Part shown: in pieces, positions 26,106 through 33,812 of the stretch
Layout: each line of letters begins with the position of its first letter
Position numbering within the stretch: the first letter of the stretch is position 1
DNA from: Streptomyces coffeae
GTDB lineage: Bacteria; Actinomycetota; Actinomycetes; Streptomycetales; Streptomycetaceae
Length of the DNA stretch: 64,000 nt
Reading direction: 5' to 3'
Assembly (NCBI RefSeq): GCF_016741875.1
Contig: NZ_JAERRF010000038.1
Location: 1 to 64,000 of the forward strand
Program-made: the position numbers and the translations under genes
The notes under the pieces: model-generated
Databases searched by the model: none
Seen by the model: the letters and a program-made list of their open reading frames with translations, nothing else
What the model was told of the DNA's origin: nothing

Positions 26106-26158
26106 GGATAGTGGAGAGTACCGCTCTCCACAGTAGACTATAGAGCTATCCACTATCC
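26106..26158. promoter_or_regulatory. nested inverted repeats between the ABM gene and merR
   Basis: GGATAGTGG (26106-26114) pairs with CCACTATCC (26150-26158), and a tighter palindrome GTGGAGAG-5 nt-CTCTCCAC sits at 26111-26131. This is the expected position for a MerR-family operator controlling both directions. Confidence 0.6.
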
Positions 26159-26177
26159 ACAAGGGAGCGGAACCAGC

Positions 26178-26798
26178 ATGCGCATGTCCGAACTCAGCCG
26201 CAGGAGCGGAGTACCGGTCGCGACGATCAAGTACTACCTGCGGGAAGGCCTGCTCCCCCAGGGGCAAGCCACCGCCGTCAACCAAGCCGATTACAGCGAG
26301 CTCCACCTGCGCCGCCTCCGCCTCGTCCGCGCCCTGGTCGGCGTGCGCGGGCTCTCGGTGAGCGAGACCAAGGAGGTCCTCGCAGGTGTCTCCGAGCACG
26401 CCTCCGACATGCACGAGGTGCTCGGACTGGTCCTGGGCGCACGGCCGGTCGACAAGGCGGCCGCCGAGCCGACCAAGGAGTCGTTCGACGAAGTGGACGA
26501 GCTGCTGAGGGCGGTCGAATGGGAGATCTCCGACTACGCTCCCGCCAAGCAGGTCATCGCCGAGAGCCTGACGACCCTGCGCTCCCTGGGGGTGGACATC
26601 GGCTGGCGGACCCTGCTGCCCTATGCGGAACTGGCCCGGCGCTGCGCCGTGCTCGATCTCGACCAGCTGCGGGACACGGACGACCCGCTGGAGCGAGCCG
26701 AACGCGCGGTGGTCCTCACCGTGCTCCTCGAACCCGTGCTCCTGGCACTGCGACGGCTCGCGCAGGAGGACGAGTCGGCCAGGCGCCACAGGGCCTGA
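26178..26798 (+). CDS. MerR-family transcriptional regulator
   Basis: A 206-residue regulator. The N-terminal ~75 residues form the winged helix typical of MerR (MSELSRRSGVPVATIKYYLREGLL, then LRRLRLVRALVGVRGLSV). The remaining helical part should bind the inducer; no Cys metal site is visible, so an organic effector is likely. Divergent from the ABM/MFS operon, with shared palindromes between. A second in-frame ATG at 26184 is possible. Confidence 0.85.
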   Translation: MRMSELSRRSGVPVATIKYYLREGLLPQGQATAVNQADYSELHLRRLRLVRALVGVRGLSVSETKEVLAGVSEHASDMHEVLGLVLGARPVDKAAAEPTKESFDEVDELLRAVEWEISDYAPAKQVIAESLTTLRSLGVDIGWRTLLPYAELARRCAVLDLDQLRDTDDPLERAERAVVLTVLLEPVLLALRRLAQEDESARRHRA

Positions 26799-26803
26799 CC
26801 GCG

Positions 26804-26821
26804 TCCCCGAAGAGACGGGGA
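26804..26821 (+). terminator. merR terminator hairpin
   Basis: TCCCCG, a 6-nt loop and CGGGGA directly after the merR stop. Confidence 0.55.
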
Positions 26822-26822
26822 G

Positions 26823-26846
26823 GGGCGCCCGGACCTCCAAGCGCCC
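26823..26846. terminator. second hairpin between convergent genes
   Basis: GGGCGC and GCGCCC pair across 12 nt, between the ends of merR and the FAD oxidoreductase gene. It may end the long core operon. Confidence 0.45.
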
Positions 26847-26858
26847 TTCCTCACCTCG

Positions 26859-28484
26859 TCACAGCTTGAAGATCGACACGTAGCGCACGGGCGTCTCGGA
26901 GACGAAGGCATCGTGCACGGAGCCCGCGGCCGCCGCGAACGCGCCGCCCGTGGTGATGGTCCGACCCTGGTTGCTCACCCGCCCCTCGATGAGGTACAGG
27001 AACTCCGCGTGCTGGTGTACGTGAGGGTCGGTCCGGTAGCCGGCCTCGGCCTCGACCAGCGCGACGTGGTAGCCGTCGGCCTGGGCCACGATCCGGGCGC
27101 GCGCCTTGCCACAGGAGCCCCACGGAATCCACTCGCCGTGGTCCGCCGCCGCGATGTCCCAACCGGCCAGCGAGGGTTCGCCCGCCCTCCCCCCGCCGAT
27201 TTCGCGCAGCAGCTGTGCCGCCGCCTCGGCGCCGGAGGAGAAGGCCGCCTCATGGGAACCGATCTGGTCCCGGCCCAGCCGCTTGGAGTGGAAGTACGAG
27301 CCGCACAGTTTCACTCGCGGGCCCTCATTGACGTCGTAGATGTCCTTCTGCAGCTCGCGCACGGGGACGTCGATGACCGGGTGGCTGTAGGGGAACTCGG
27401 CGATCACCTTTGCCGGGTCCACATCGCCGGGGTAGTCGAGCGTGACGAAGTAGTCCTTCTCGGCGGTGAAGCCCTGCAGCTTGTTCATGTAGTACGCGAC
27501 ATAGGTGCGCTGCTCGCCGTCCACGGCGACCTTGCCGTAGTTCCACGCCTCCCAGCGCGAGCGGTCCGCCGGCATCACCGAGGCGTCGGTGTGCAGAACG
27601 ACGTGTGAACCGTTGTACCGGACCGGCGCCAGGACGGTCCGCTGCCGCTCCGTGGGGTTCTCCAGCAGGGCCAGCGCCTGGTCCGCGTGGGTGGCCACCA
27701 CCACGAAGTCGAACCGCTCGCTGCCCGACGCGGTGCGCACAGTGACCCCTTCGGAATCCTGGTGAACGCCGGTGACCGGCTCGGACGTGCGCACCTCAGC
27801 CCCGATGGCGGCGATCGCCTTGCGAACGTAGGAGATCGAACCGCCGCCGACGGTGCGCCAGTCGACGCGGCGGCCACCGAGCCCGCCCTCGTCGTGGCCC
27901 ATGTAGAAGGCGATCACGGTGGAGGCCGGCATCTCCCAGACCAGCTCGGCGGGCACCGACCACACGGCCGCGCAGAGCAGAATCACGTACGAGTTGCGGA
28001 ACTCCTGGCTGTAGCCACGCCGGTCGAGGTATGCGCCGAGCGGCACGTCGGTCTTCTGGTGCAGGAAGTCCTTGCGGCTCTCGGTGTGGAAGCGACGGGC
28101 CTCGCGCCAGATGCCGACGAACTCCTCCGGGTAGCGGCCGACGACCTCGTCCTCCTCCAGGACCAGCTCCCGGGTGCCGTACTCGACCCCGGACTCAAGG
28201 TCGAAGAAGTTGAAGCCCCCGGGGTGTTCGACGGCCTCGACGTCCAGCTCCCGGAAGAACGCGGTCAGATTGGGGTACGCGGGCTCGTTGAAGACCACGA
28301 ACGCCGTGTCGATGCCGAGGGTGCGGCCGTTGTCCTCGACCTCGACGGTGTGGGCGTGGCCGCCGAGGTGGCCCTCGCGCTCGTACAGGGTGATGTGCGC
28401 GTGCTCGCGCAGGTGGTACGCGGCGGAGACGCCGGCCACTCCGGCTCCGACGACGGCCACGCGCGGCTTGTGCTCAACAGGCAT
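26859..28484 (-). CDS. FAD-dependent oxidoreductase (COG2907-like) fused to a cupin
   Basis: A 541-residue fusion. Residues ~8-430 match flavin amine-oxidase-like proteins of COG2907: VAVVGAGVAGVSAAYHL dinucleotide motif, EREGHLGGHAHTV, WEMPASTVIAFYMGH, and a C-terminal FAD block SYFHSKRLGRDQIGSHEAA. Residues ~440-541 form a cupin (DPHVHQHAEFLYLIEGRVS, with a His pair for metal). COG2907 proteins often sit with fatty-acid-modifying genes (cyclopropane or furan fatty acids), so action on the acyl chain is plausible. The joined cupin is unusual. ATG 28484 has AAAGGA 6 nt upstream. Last gene of the core operon. Confidence 0.8.
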   Translation of the reverse strand: MPVEHKPRVAVVGAGVAGVSAAYHLREHAHITLYEREGHLGGHAHTVEVEDNGRTLGIDTAFVVFNEPAYPNLTAFFRELDVEAVEHPGGFNFFDLESGVEYGTRELVLEEDEVVGRYPEEFVGIWREARRFHTESRKDFLHQKTDVPLGAYLDRRGYSQEFRNSYVILLCAAVWSVPAELVWEMPASTVIAFYMGHDEGGLGGRRVDWRTVGGGSISYVRKAIAAIGAEVRTSEPVTGVHQDSEGVTVRTASGSERFDFVVVATHADQALALLENPTERQRTVLAPVRYNGSHVVLHTDASVMPADRSRWEAWNYGKVAVDGEQRTYVAYYMNKLQGFTAEKDYFVTLDYPGDVDPAKVIAEFPYSHPVIDVPVRELQKDIYDVNEGPRVKLCGSYFHSKRLGRDQIGSHEAAFSSGAEAAAQLLREIGGGRAGEPSLAGWDIAAADHGEWIPWGSCGKARARIVAQADGYHVALVEAEAGYRTDPHVHQHAEFLYLIEGRVSNQGRTITTGGAFAAAAGSVHDAFVSETPVRYVSIFKL

Positions 28485-28604
28485 GGGATGTCCTTTACTC
28501 CAGGGTTCGAAGGTCGAAATGACGGATGTCAGGGTGTTCGCCACGTCCGCGGCCACCATCCACCGGGCCGAGGGCGGGCACGGGGCTCAATGCGTCCTCC
28601 TGCC

Positions 28605-30401
28605 TCAGTGGCGGGCGGCGGACACGTCGGCCGTGGGCTCGGCCAGCGGGAAGGCCCAGTGCGAGAAGAGCCGGTGCTCCCGATACAGCCGGCGCAGGAC
28701 CCGCATCACCTCGTCGACCACGGCATGGTCGGTGACCGCCTCGTACGGCCGGACCTTGCGGCGCAGCCGCTCCAGTTGGAGCAGGAGGACGGCACCGCTG
28801 GGCAGCGGGGCGTCGAGCGCGGTGTGCGAGTGCACGTACGTGAGGACGCACGCGGCCACGGCATGCAGCAGGCTGTACTCCTTCGCCAGGTCGAAGAGTT
28901 CGGCGGAGTGCCCGAACTCCCGGCCCAGTTCGGCACGGAGGGCGTCGCAGCGCTCGCGCAGCAGCGTCGTGTGCGCCAGCAGTTCGTCGGCCGTGTCGGC
29001 GGCGCGCAGCAGCCAGCCGCGCTCCTGCTGTTCCGCCTCACCCGCCAGCTCGCGCAGGCGCCGTACCGCGTGGGGCGCGGCGAGCAGCGTGTCGTCCCTA
29101 CCGCCCCGGCTGGACAGCTCCTGCTTCCACGGCTCGTACGGCGGCAGCTCCCGCGCCATGCCGTACAGGACCGCGGCCCGGTCGGCGGCGGCCAGCCGCG
29201 CCTCCTCGTCCGCAGTGGTGGCGCAGGTCAGCAGCTGCGGCAGCTGGTGGCCGAGGTTCCGCAGGTTGACCACGGTGTTGCCGTCGGCGAAGTTCGCCAC
29301 CACCAAGTCGCGCAGAAGCTTCTGAAACATGCCGTAGTGCGGGTGGCCGCGTAGGAAGAAGCGGGCGCCGAGCACCACGCTCAGCTGCGACATGGTGGCT
29401 TCGAGCAGCGTCGGCACGAAGTACTTGGTGACCGACGACGAGACGCTGACCTGCTCAGGCGCCGCCTGCAGGCCGCGTACGGCGCCCAGGCTGACCGCGT
29501 CGGTGACCATCAGGTCGGCAAAGACCTCCGTCAGCTGCCGCCTGCTGTACGGGATGTCGCTGACCGGCTTGCCGAGGATGACACGCTCCTCGGTGAAGTC
29601 GAGGGTGAGCCTGAGGCCGGTGTCGACGGCGGACATCGCGATGCTGCTGATCTGCGCGCGGGCCGTCTGCGTCGCCTTCAGGGCGATCTCCAGGCCCTGG
29701 CCCTCGGAGCCGATGAGCGCGGAGTCCGGCAGGAAGACGTCATCAACGCGGATGCCGCTGATGTCCATCGCACGCAGCCCGTGCAGCCTCTCGCGGGGCA
29801 GCTCCTCGACCGCGCCGGCCGGGGTCTTGCGCTTCTCCATCAGGAAGATGGAGAAAGCGGCGGCGCCCGGGCGCTCGCCGGTACGGGCGAAGACAACCAC
29901 CGCGTCGGACCACGTGGCGTTGCCGATGAGCCACTTCTCACCGGTGAGACGGTAGCCTCCCTCGACCTTGCGGGCGGTCATGGCGTTGGCGAGCAGATCG
30001 CTGCCGTACGCGCGCTCGGACAGGCCCCAGGCCAGGCGGGTGCCGCGCTTGACGGCGTCGACGACGGCCCACTTCTGCTCGTCGCTCCCGGCGATCCAGA
30101 CCGCCATGAAGGCCAGGTTCGTGACGATGAGGGCGGTCGCTGTGGTGGGGTCGCGGCGGGCGATGAGCCGCACCAGGCTGAACCCGGCCTCCACATCGCC
30201 CGCCTTGCCGCCCTGCTCGCCTGGGAGCGAGTACTCGGGCACGCCCCAGTCGCGCAGCATGTTCACGAACATGTACGGGTACTCCTCACGCTCGTCCAGG
30301 TCCAGGACACGCGTGAACGGCATACGGCTCGCCGGGGCGTGCGGGTCGCCGAGGTGCGCTTCGAGCCGGGCCGCCAGGGCGGCCATATCGGCCTTGGGCA
30401 T
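28605..30401 (-). CDS. acyl-CoA dehydrogenase-like flavoprotein (598 aa), paralogue 2
   Basis: A 598-residue ACAD-superfamily protein, close paralogue of the protein at 10824-12617 over its whole length (shared LGDPHxPASR, EQGGKAG, GLSERAxGSDLxAN, NTVVNLRNLGHQL blocks). The extra ~190-residue C-terminal helical region follows the normal ACAD fold. It starts 10 bp after the stop of the next ACAD gene upstream. The likely role is oxidation or desaturation of chains made by the synthase (inference). The presence of this pair in two separate blocks suggests both blocks serve one pathway. Confidence 0.87.
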   Translation of the reverse strand: MPKADMAALAARLEAHLGDPHAPASRMPFTRVLDLDEREEYPYMFVNMLRDWGVPEYSLPGEQGGKAGDVEAGFSLVRLIARRDPTTATALIVTNLAFMAVWIAGSDEQKWAVVDAVKRGTRLAWGLSERAYGSDLLANAMTARKVEGGYRLTGEKWLIGNATWSDAVVVFARTGERPGAAAFSIFLMEKRKTPAGAVEELPRERLHGLRAMDISGIRVDDVFLPDSALIGSEGQGLEIALKATQTARAQISSIAMSAVDTGLRLTLDFTEERVILGKPVSDIPYSRRQLTEVFADLMVTDAVSLGAVRGLQAAPEQVSVSSSVTKYFVPTLLEATMSQLSVVLGARFFLRGHPHYGMFQKLLRDLVVANFADGNTVVNLRNLGHQLPQLLTCATTADEEARLAAADRAAVLYGMARELPPYEPWKQELSSRGGRDDTLLAAPHAVRRLRELAGEAEQQERGWLLRAADTADELLAHTTLLRERCDALRAELGREFGHSAELFDLAKEYSLLHAVAACVLTYVHSHTALDAPLPSGAVLLLQLERLRRKVRPYEAVTDHAVVDEVMRVLRRLYREHRLFSHWAFPLAEPTADVSAARH

Positions 30402-30410
30402 GAACTTCTC

Positions 30411-32141
30411 CTAGGCGGTGGTTTCGGCGAGCCGTACGGGCTGCGCGGTGCACAGCAGGTGGCGGTCGCACAGCGCGGCGACCACGTCGAACGCGGGGGC
30501 CAGGGCGGCAGCGTGGCGGCGCGGGTCGACGCCCCCAGCGCGGGCGAGCAGGTAGCCGACGGACGCGCCGAGCCACTCTGCCGAGCCGGGCTCCGCCCCG
30601 TACATGGCCCGGTTGCGGTTGGCCGCCCACAGGTGGACACAGGCGGCCGCGCTGTGCAGCCAGGCGTACCGCTCGGCGAGGTCCACCAGAGCGTTGGGGT
30701 CGGCGCCGGGGCGGCGCGCGGCGTCGGCCTCGTCCGGCAGCGCGGCCACCGCGTCGGTCAACCGGCCGATGAGACCGGCCACTTCGGCCGGGCCCGGCAC
30801 CTTGGCAGCTGCTTCCGCGAGCCCGCTCAGGAGCGGGTCGGCACCGCGCGTGACCAGGTCGAGGTGGCCGGGCCGGTAGGGCGGCAGCGGGGCGTCGAGC
30901 CGGAGCACGCCGGGCAGGGCGTCCGGGTCCGCCGTGGCCCGGGCCCGCAGCAGGGTCGGCAGCTGCCCCGCGTACGACCGCAGGTTGGCGAGCGGGCTCG
31001 CGTCGATCACGCGCACCACCGCCGTGTCCCGCTGGAGCTTCTGGAAGACGCCCGCGCCGGGCGCGCCGTCACGCAGCACGGAGCGGGTCGCGAGGACGCC
31101 GCCGCAGCGCCGCACCAGATCGCCGGACGCCTCCGCCACGACGTGCTTGGCGACCGGGCCCCATACGCTGAACGCTTCGGGGAAGCCGTGGACGCCCCGG
31201 GCAGCGGCGAGCGCCACCGCGTCGGCGGCGAGCAGCGCGGCCGAGGCGGTCGCCAGCTCGCGGCGGGCGTAGGGGACTTCGGCGAGTGCCGCGCGGCCGA
31301 CGCGGCGGTCGGCGGCGAACTCCGCGGTGAGCCGCAGCGCGCTGTCCGCGATACCGAGCGAGCCCGCCATGCTCATCAGACGGACCGCCTGCTGGGCCTT
31401 GACCGCGATCTCCAGGCCCTCGCCCGCCTTGCCGACGAGCGCGCTCTCCGGCACCGGCAGCGCGTCGAAGCGGATCCGTGCCAGGTCAATGCCGCGCATA
31501 CCGCCGGTACGCGGCGCGGGCAACCGCACCAGGCGGCCGTCGGACATCTGTGACCCGTCCAGGAGCAGCGCGGAGAACGCGCCGGAGCCTCGCGGCCCGG
31601 TGCGGGCGACGACGTACAGGGCCTCGGCGCGCAGGCCGTTGCCGACCAGCCACTTCTCGCCGCGCAGCACGCCGTCGGCCAGTTCCACCTCATTGGCGAG
31701 GAGTTCGCTGCCGTGATCGGCCTCGGTGAGCGCGAAGGCGACCGCGCCGCCGCGCCGCAGGATCGCGGCGACCCGCTCGCGCTGCTCCTCGCGCCCGTGC
31801 AGTTGCAGGCACGTCGCGGCGATGATGCTGAACATCGTGCCGGGCATGACGTTGACATCGCGGCGCGCCGCCGCCCGTACCAGGGTCAGACTGCGGTCGA
31901 AGGACTCGAAGCCGCCGCCCCACTCCTTGGGCAGGTAGTTGAGGTGGAAGCCCGCATCGACGAGGGCTCGGCAGAGAGCGGTGGGGAACGCGTCACGCTC
32001 GTCACGGTCGACGGCGGCCGCGAAGCCGTACGGGTTGGTGGGGTCGTCCGGGTCGCCGAGCAGTTCCTCCAGGGCCTCGGGCGTGAGGGCGCCGTCGGGT
32101 GTGCTTTCGCTCCGCACTGCCTCGGGTGCCGGCTCGCTCAT
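30411..32141 (-). CDS. acyl-CoA dehydrogenase-like flavoprotein (576 aa), paralogue 3
   Basis: A 576-residue member of the same long ACAD group, more diverged from the other two: LPKEWGGGFESF, FALTEADHGSELLANEVE, GEKWLVGNG, KAGEGLEIAVKAQQAV and a helical extension. Its ATG overlaps the pfaD stop (ATGA), showing translational coupling with the synthase genes. It may form a heteromer with the neighbour at 28605 or act at a different double bond. Confidence 0.85.
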   Translation of the reverse strand: MSEPAPEAVRSESTPDGALTPEALEELLGDPDDPTNPYGFAAAVDRDERDAFPTALCRALVDAGFHLNYLPKEWGGGFESFDRSLTLVRAAARRDVNVMPGTMFSIIAATCLQLHGREEQRERVAAILRRGGAVAFALTEADHGSELLANEVELADGVLRGEKWLVGNGLRAEALYVVARTGPRGSGAFSALLLDGSQMSDGRLVRLPAPRTGGMRGIDLARIRFDALPVPESALVGKAGEGLEIAVKAQQAVRLMSMAGSLGIADSALRLTAEFAADRRVGRAALAEVPYARRELATASAALLAADAVALAAARGVHGFPEAFSVWGPVAKHVVAEASGDLVRRCGGVLATRSVLRDGAPGAGVFQKLQRDTAVVRVIDASPLANLRSYAGQLPTLLRARATADPDALPGVLRLDAPLPPYRPGHLDLVTRGADPLLSGLAEAAAKVPGPAEVAGLIGRLTDAVAALPDEADAARRPGADPNALVDLAERYAWLHSAAACVHLWAANRNRAMYGAEPGSAEWLGASVGYLLARAGGVDPRRHAAALAPAFDVVAALCDRHLLCTAQPVRLAETTA

Positions 32142-33772
32142 CGGGGTTCCGCCGAACGGCCGGTCACGGACGTGTCGAGTGGCACCGGCAGGTAGTGCGC
32201 GGCGGCCGCGGGGATGTGGGCCCCCGCTGTGCGCAGCCGGGCCAGGCGGGTGTGGAAGGCGGCGCCGCGCATCAGGTGGTGGGCGACGTCGGCGACCCGG
32301 CGGTTACTCGGGTTCTTCAAGTAACTGCCGGTGACCCAGTCGTTGAAGCTCCCCATCGCGGGGCCGCACCAGATCTGGTAGTCCATCACGCGGTCGGGCT
32401 CGCCGATGACCGCCCAGCGCGAGGCCATGCCCAGGTACCAGCGGAAGACCAGGGCCATCCTGCGCCTGGGGCTGCCCTCGGCGCGCCGCAGCTGCTCGGG
32501 GTCACGGCGCTCGAAGTAGGCGACGCAGTCCTGCCACACGTCGTCGAGGGGGCGGTGGAAGATCTGCCTCTCCAGCTTCTCGCGCTCTCCGGCGGGCAGC
32601 GCCTCCAGACCGTCGTACGCCGTATACAGCTCGTAGAGGCGGCGCGCCCGCATCGGGAACAATGTTCCCTTCTTGAGGACCTGCAGCTGCACGCCCATCT
32701 CGAACATGTCGGCGGCCGGGGCCATGTCGCAGTCGGCGATGTCCGCCTCGGCGAGCAGCGCACGGGCCTCCGGGGACGCGCCGGACTCCAGGCACGCCTG
32801 GTTGACCGAGCCCGTCACCACGTACGCGGCGCCCATCGCGAGGGCGGCGGCGACCGCGACCGGGGTGCCCAGACCGCCCGCGGCGCCGACCCGGATCGGT
32901 TCCGGGTAGCGGTACTCGCGCTGCACGGTGTCACGAAGGCGCAGGATCGGCGGCAGCAACGCGGGCAGCGGGCGGCGGTCGGTGTGGCCGCCGGAGTCGG
33001 CCTCGACGGTGATGTCTACGGCGAGCGGCACCAGGTGAGCCAGCTCGGCCTGTTCAGCGGTGATCAGTCCCTGCTCGCACAGCCGGGCGACGATCGCGGC
33101 CGGGGCGGGCCGCATGAACCGCTCGGCGGTCTCCGGCCGGGAGACCTTGGCGATCAGGCGGTTCTCGGCGATGACCTGGCCGTCAGGGCCGCGGCGCAGG
33201 CCCGCGAGACGGTAGCGCACCACATGCGGCGTCAGGTTCATATAGGCGGACGCCTCGACGCAGCGCACCCCGCGGCCCAGGAACAGCTCCACGGCTTGCC
33301 TCTCCAGGCGCTCCTCGCTGGGGCTGTGGATGAGGTTGACGGCGTACGGCAGGCCGGGGATCTCGGCCGCGAAGCGCACCAGGGCTTTCTCGATGGTGGA
33401 CGGCAGCAGGCCCGCCGCGCCGAACGAGCCGAGGAAGCCCGCGCGGGCCAGGGCGATCACCATGTCCGCGGAGGCGATGCCACCCGCCATCGCCCCTGCC
33501 ATGTACGGCAGGCTGACTCCGTGCGCGGTGCGGAATGCGGCCGAGCCGAGGCGGCGCGGCGGCAGCGCCTCGACAGCGGCGAGCAGCGGCAGTCCGTCGT
33601 GGGCGGTGCCACCCGCCGTGACGACGCCGCCGGAGACGGCGCCGACACCCTGTGGCGTGACCGTCAGGTGGCAGGGTTTGTCGAGGTCGGAGAGCGCGGC
33701 GTAGATGCCCGCCGGATCGGTGCTCGGGTATTGCTCCCCGTGCCAGTGATAGGGGGTCTCGTGGGGTTGCAT
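32138..33772 (-). CDS. pfaD: PfaD-family enoyl reductase of the PUFA-type synthase
   Basis: A 544-residue FMN-dependent TIM-barrel protein. Diagnostic blocks are MAGAMAGGIASADMVIALA, GFLGSFGAAGLLPSTIEKAL, YAVNLIHSPSEERLE, GVRCVEASAYMNLTPHVV, AAGGLGTPVAVAAAL and MFEMGVQLQVLKKGTLFPMR. In PUFA synthases this trans-acting subunit reduces enoyl-ACP intermediates in selected cycles only, leaving other double bonds. ATG 33772 is preferred (AAGGAG upstream, normal family length); the frame to 33859 overlaps the upstream gene. It follows the PfaC-like gene by 40 bp. Confidence 0.92.
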   Translation of the reverse strand: MQPHETPYHWHGEQYPSTDPAGIYAALSDLDKPCHLTVTPQGVGAVSGGVVTAGGTAHDGLPLLAAVEALPPRRLGSAAFRTAHGVSLPYMAGAMAGGIASADMVIALARAGFLGSFGAAGLLPSTIEKALVRFAAEIPGLPYAVNLIHSPSEERLERQAVELFLGRGVRCVEASAYMNLTPHVVRYRLAGLRRGPDGQVIAENRLIAKVSRPETAERFMRPAPAAIVARLCEQGLITAEQAELAHLVPLAVDITVEADSGGHTDRRPLPALLPPILRLRDTVQREYRYPEPIRVGAAGGLGTPVAVAAALAMGAAYVVTGSVNQACLESGASPEARALLAEADIADCDMAPAADMFEMGVQLQVLKKGTLFPMRARRLYELYTAYDGLEALPAGEREKLERQIFHRPLDDVWQDCVAYFERRDPEQLRRAEGSPRRRMALVFRWYLGMASRWAVIGEPDRVMDYQIWCGPAMGSFNDWVTGSYLKNPSNRRVADVAHHLMRGAAFHTRLARLRTAGAHIPAAAAHYLPVPLDTSVTGRSAEPR

Positions 33773-33812
33773 GAAGTGCGTTGCTCCTTGGGCCGGGTGC
33801 GCGGGGTGTCCG

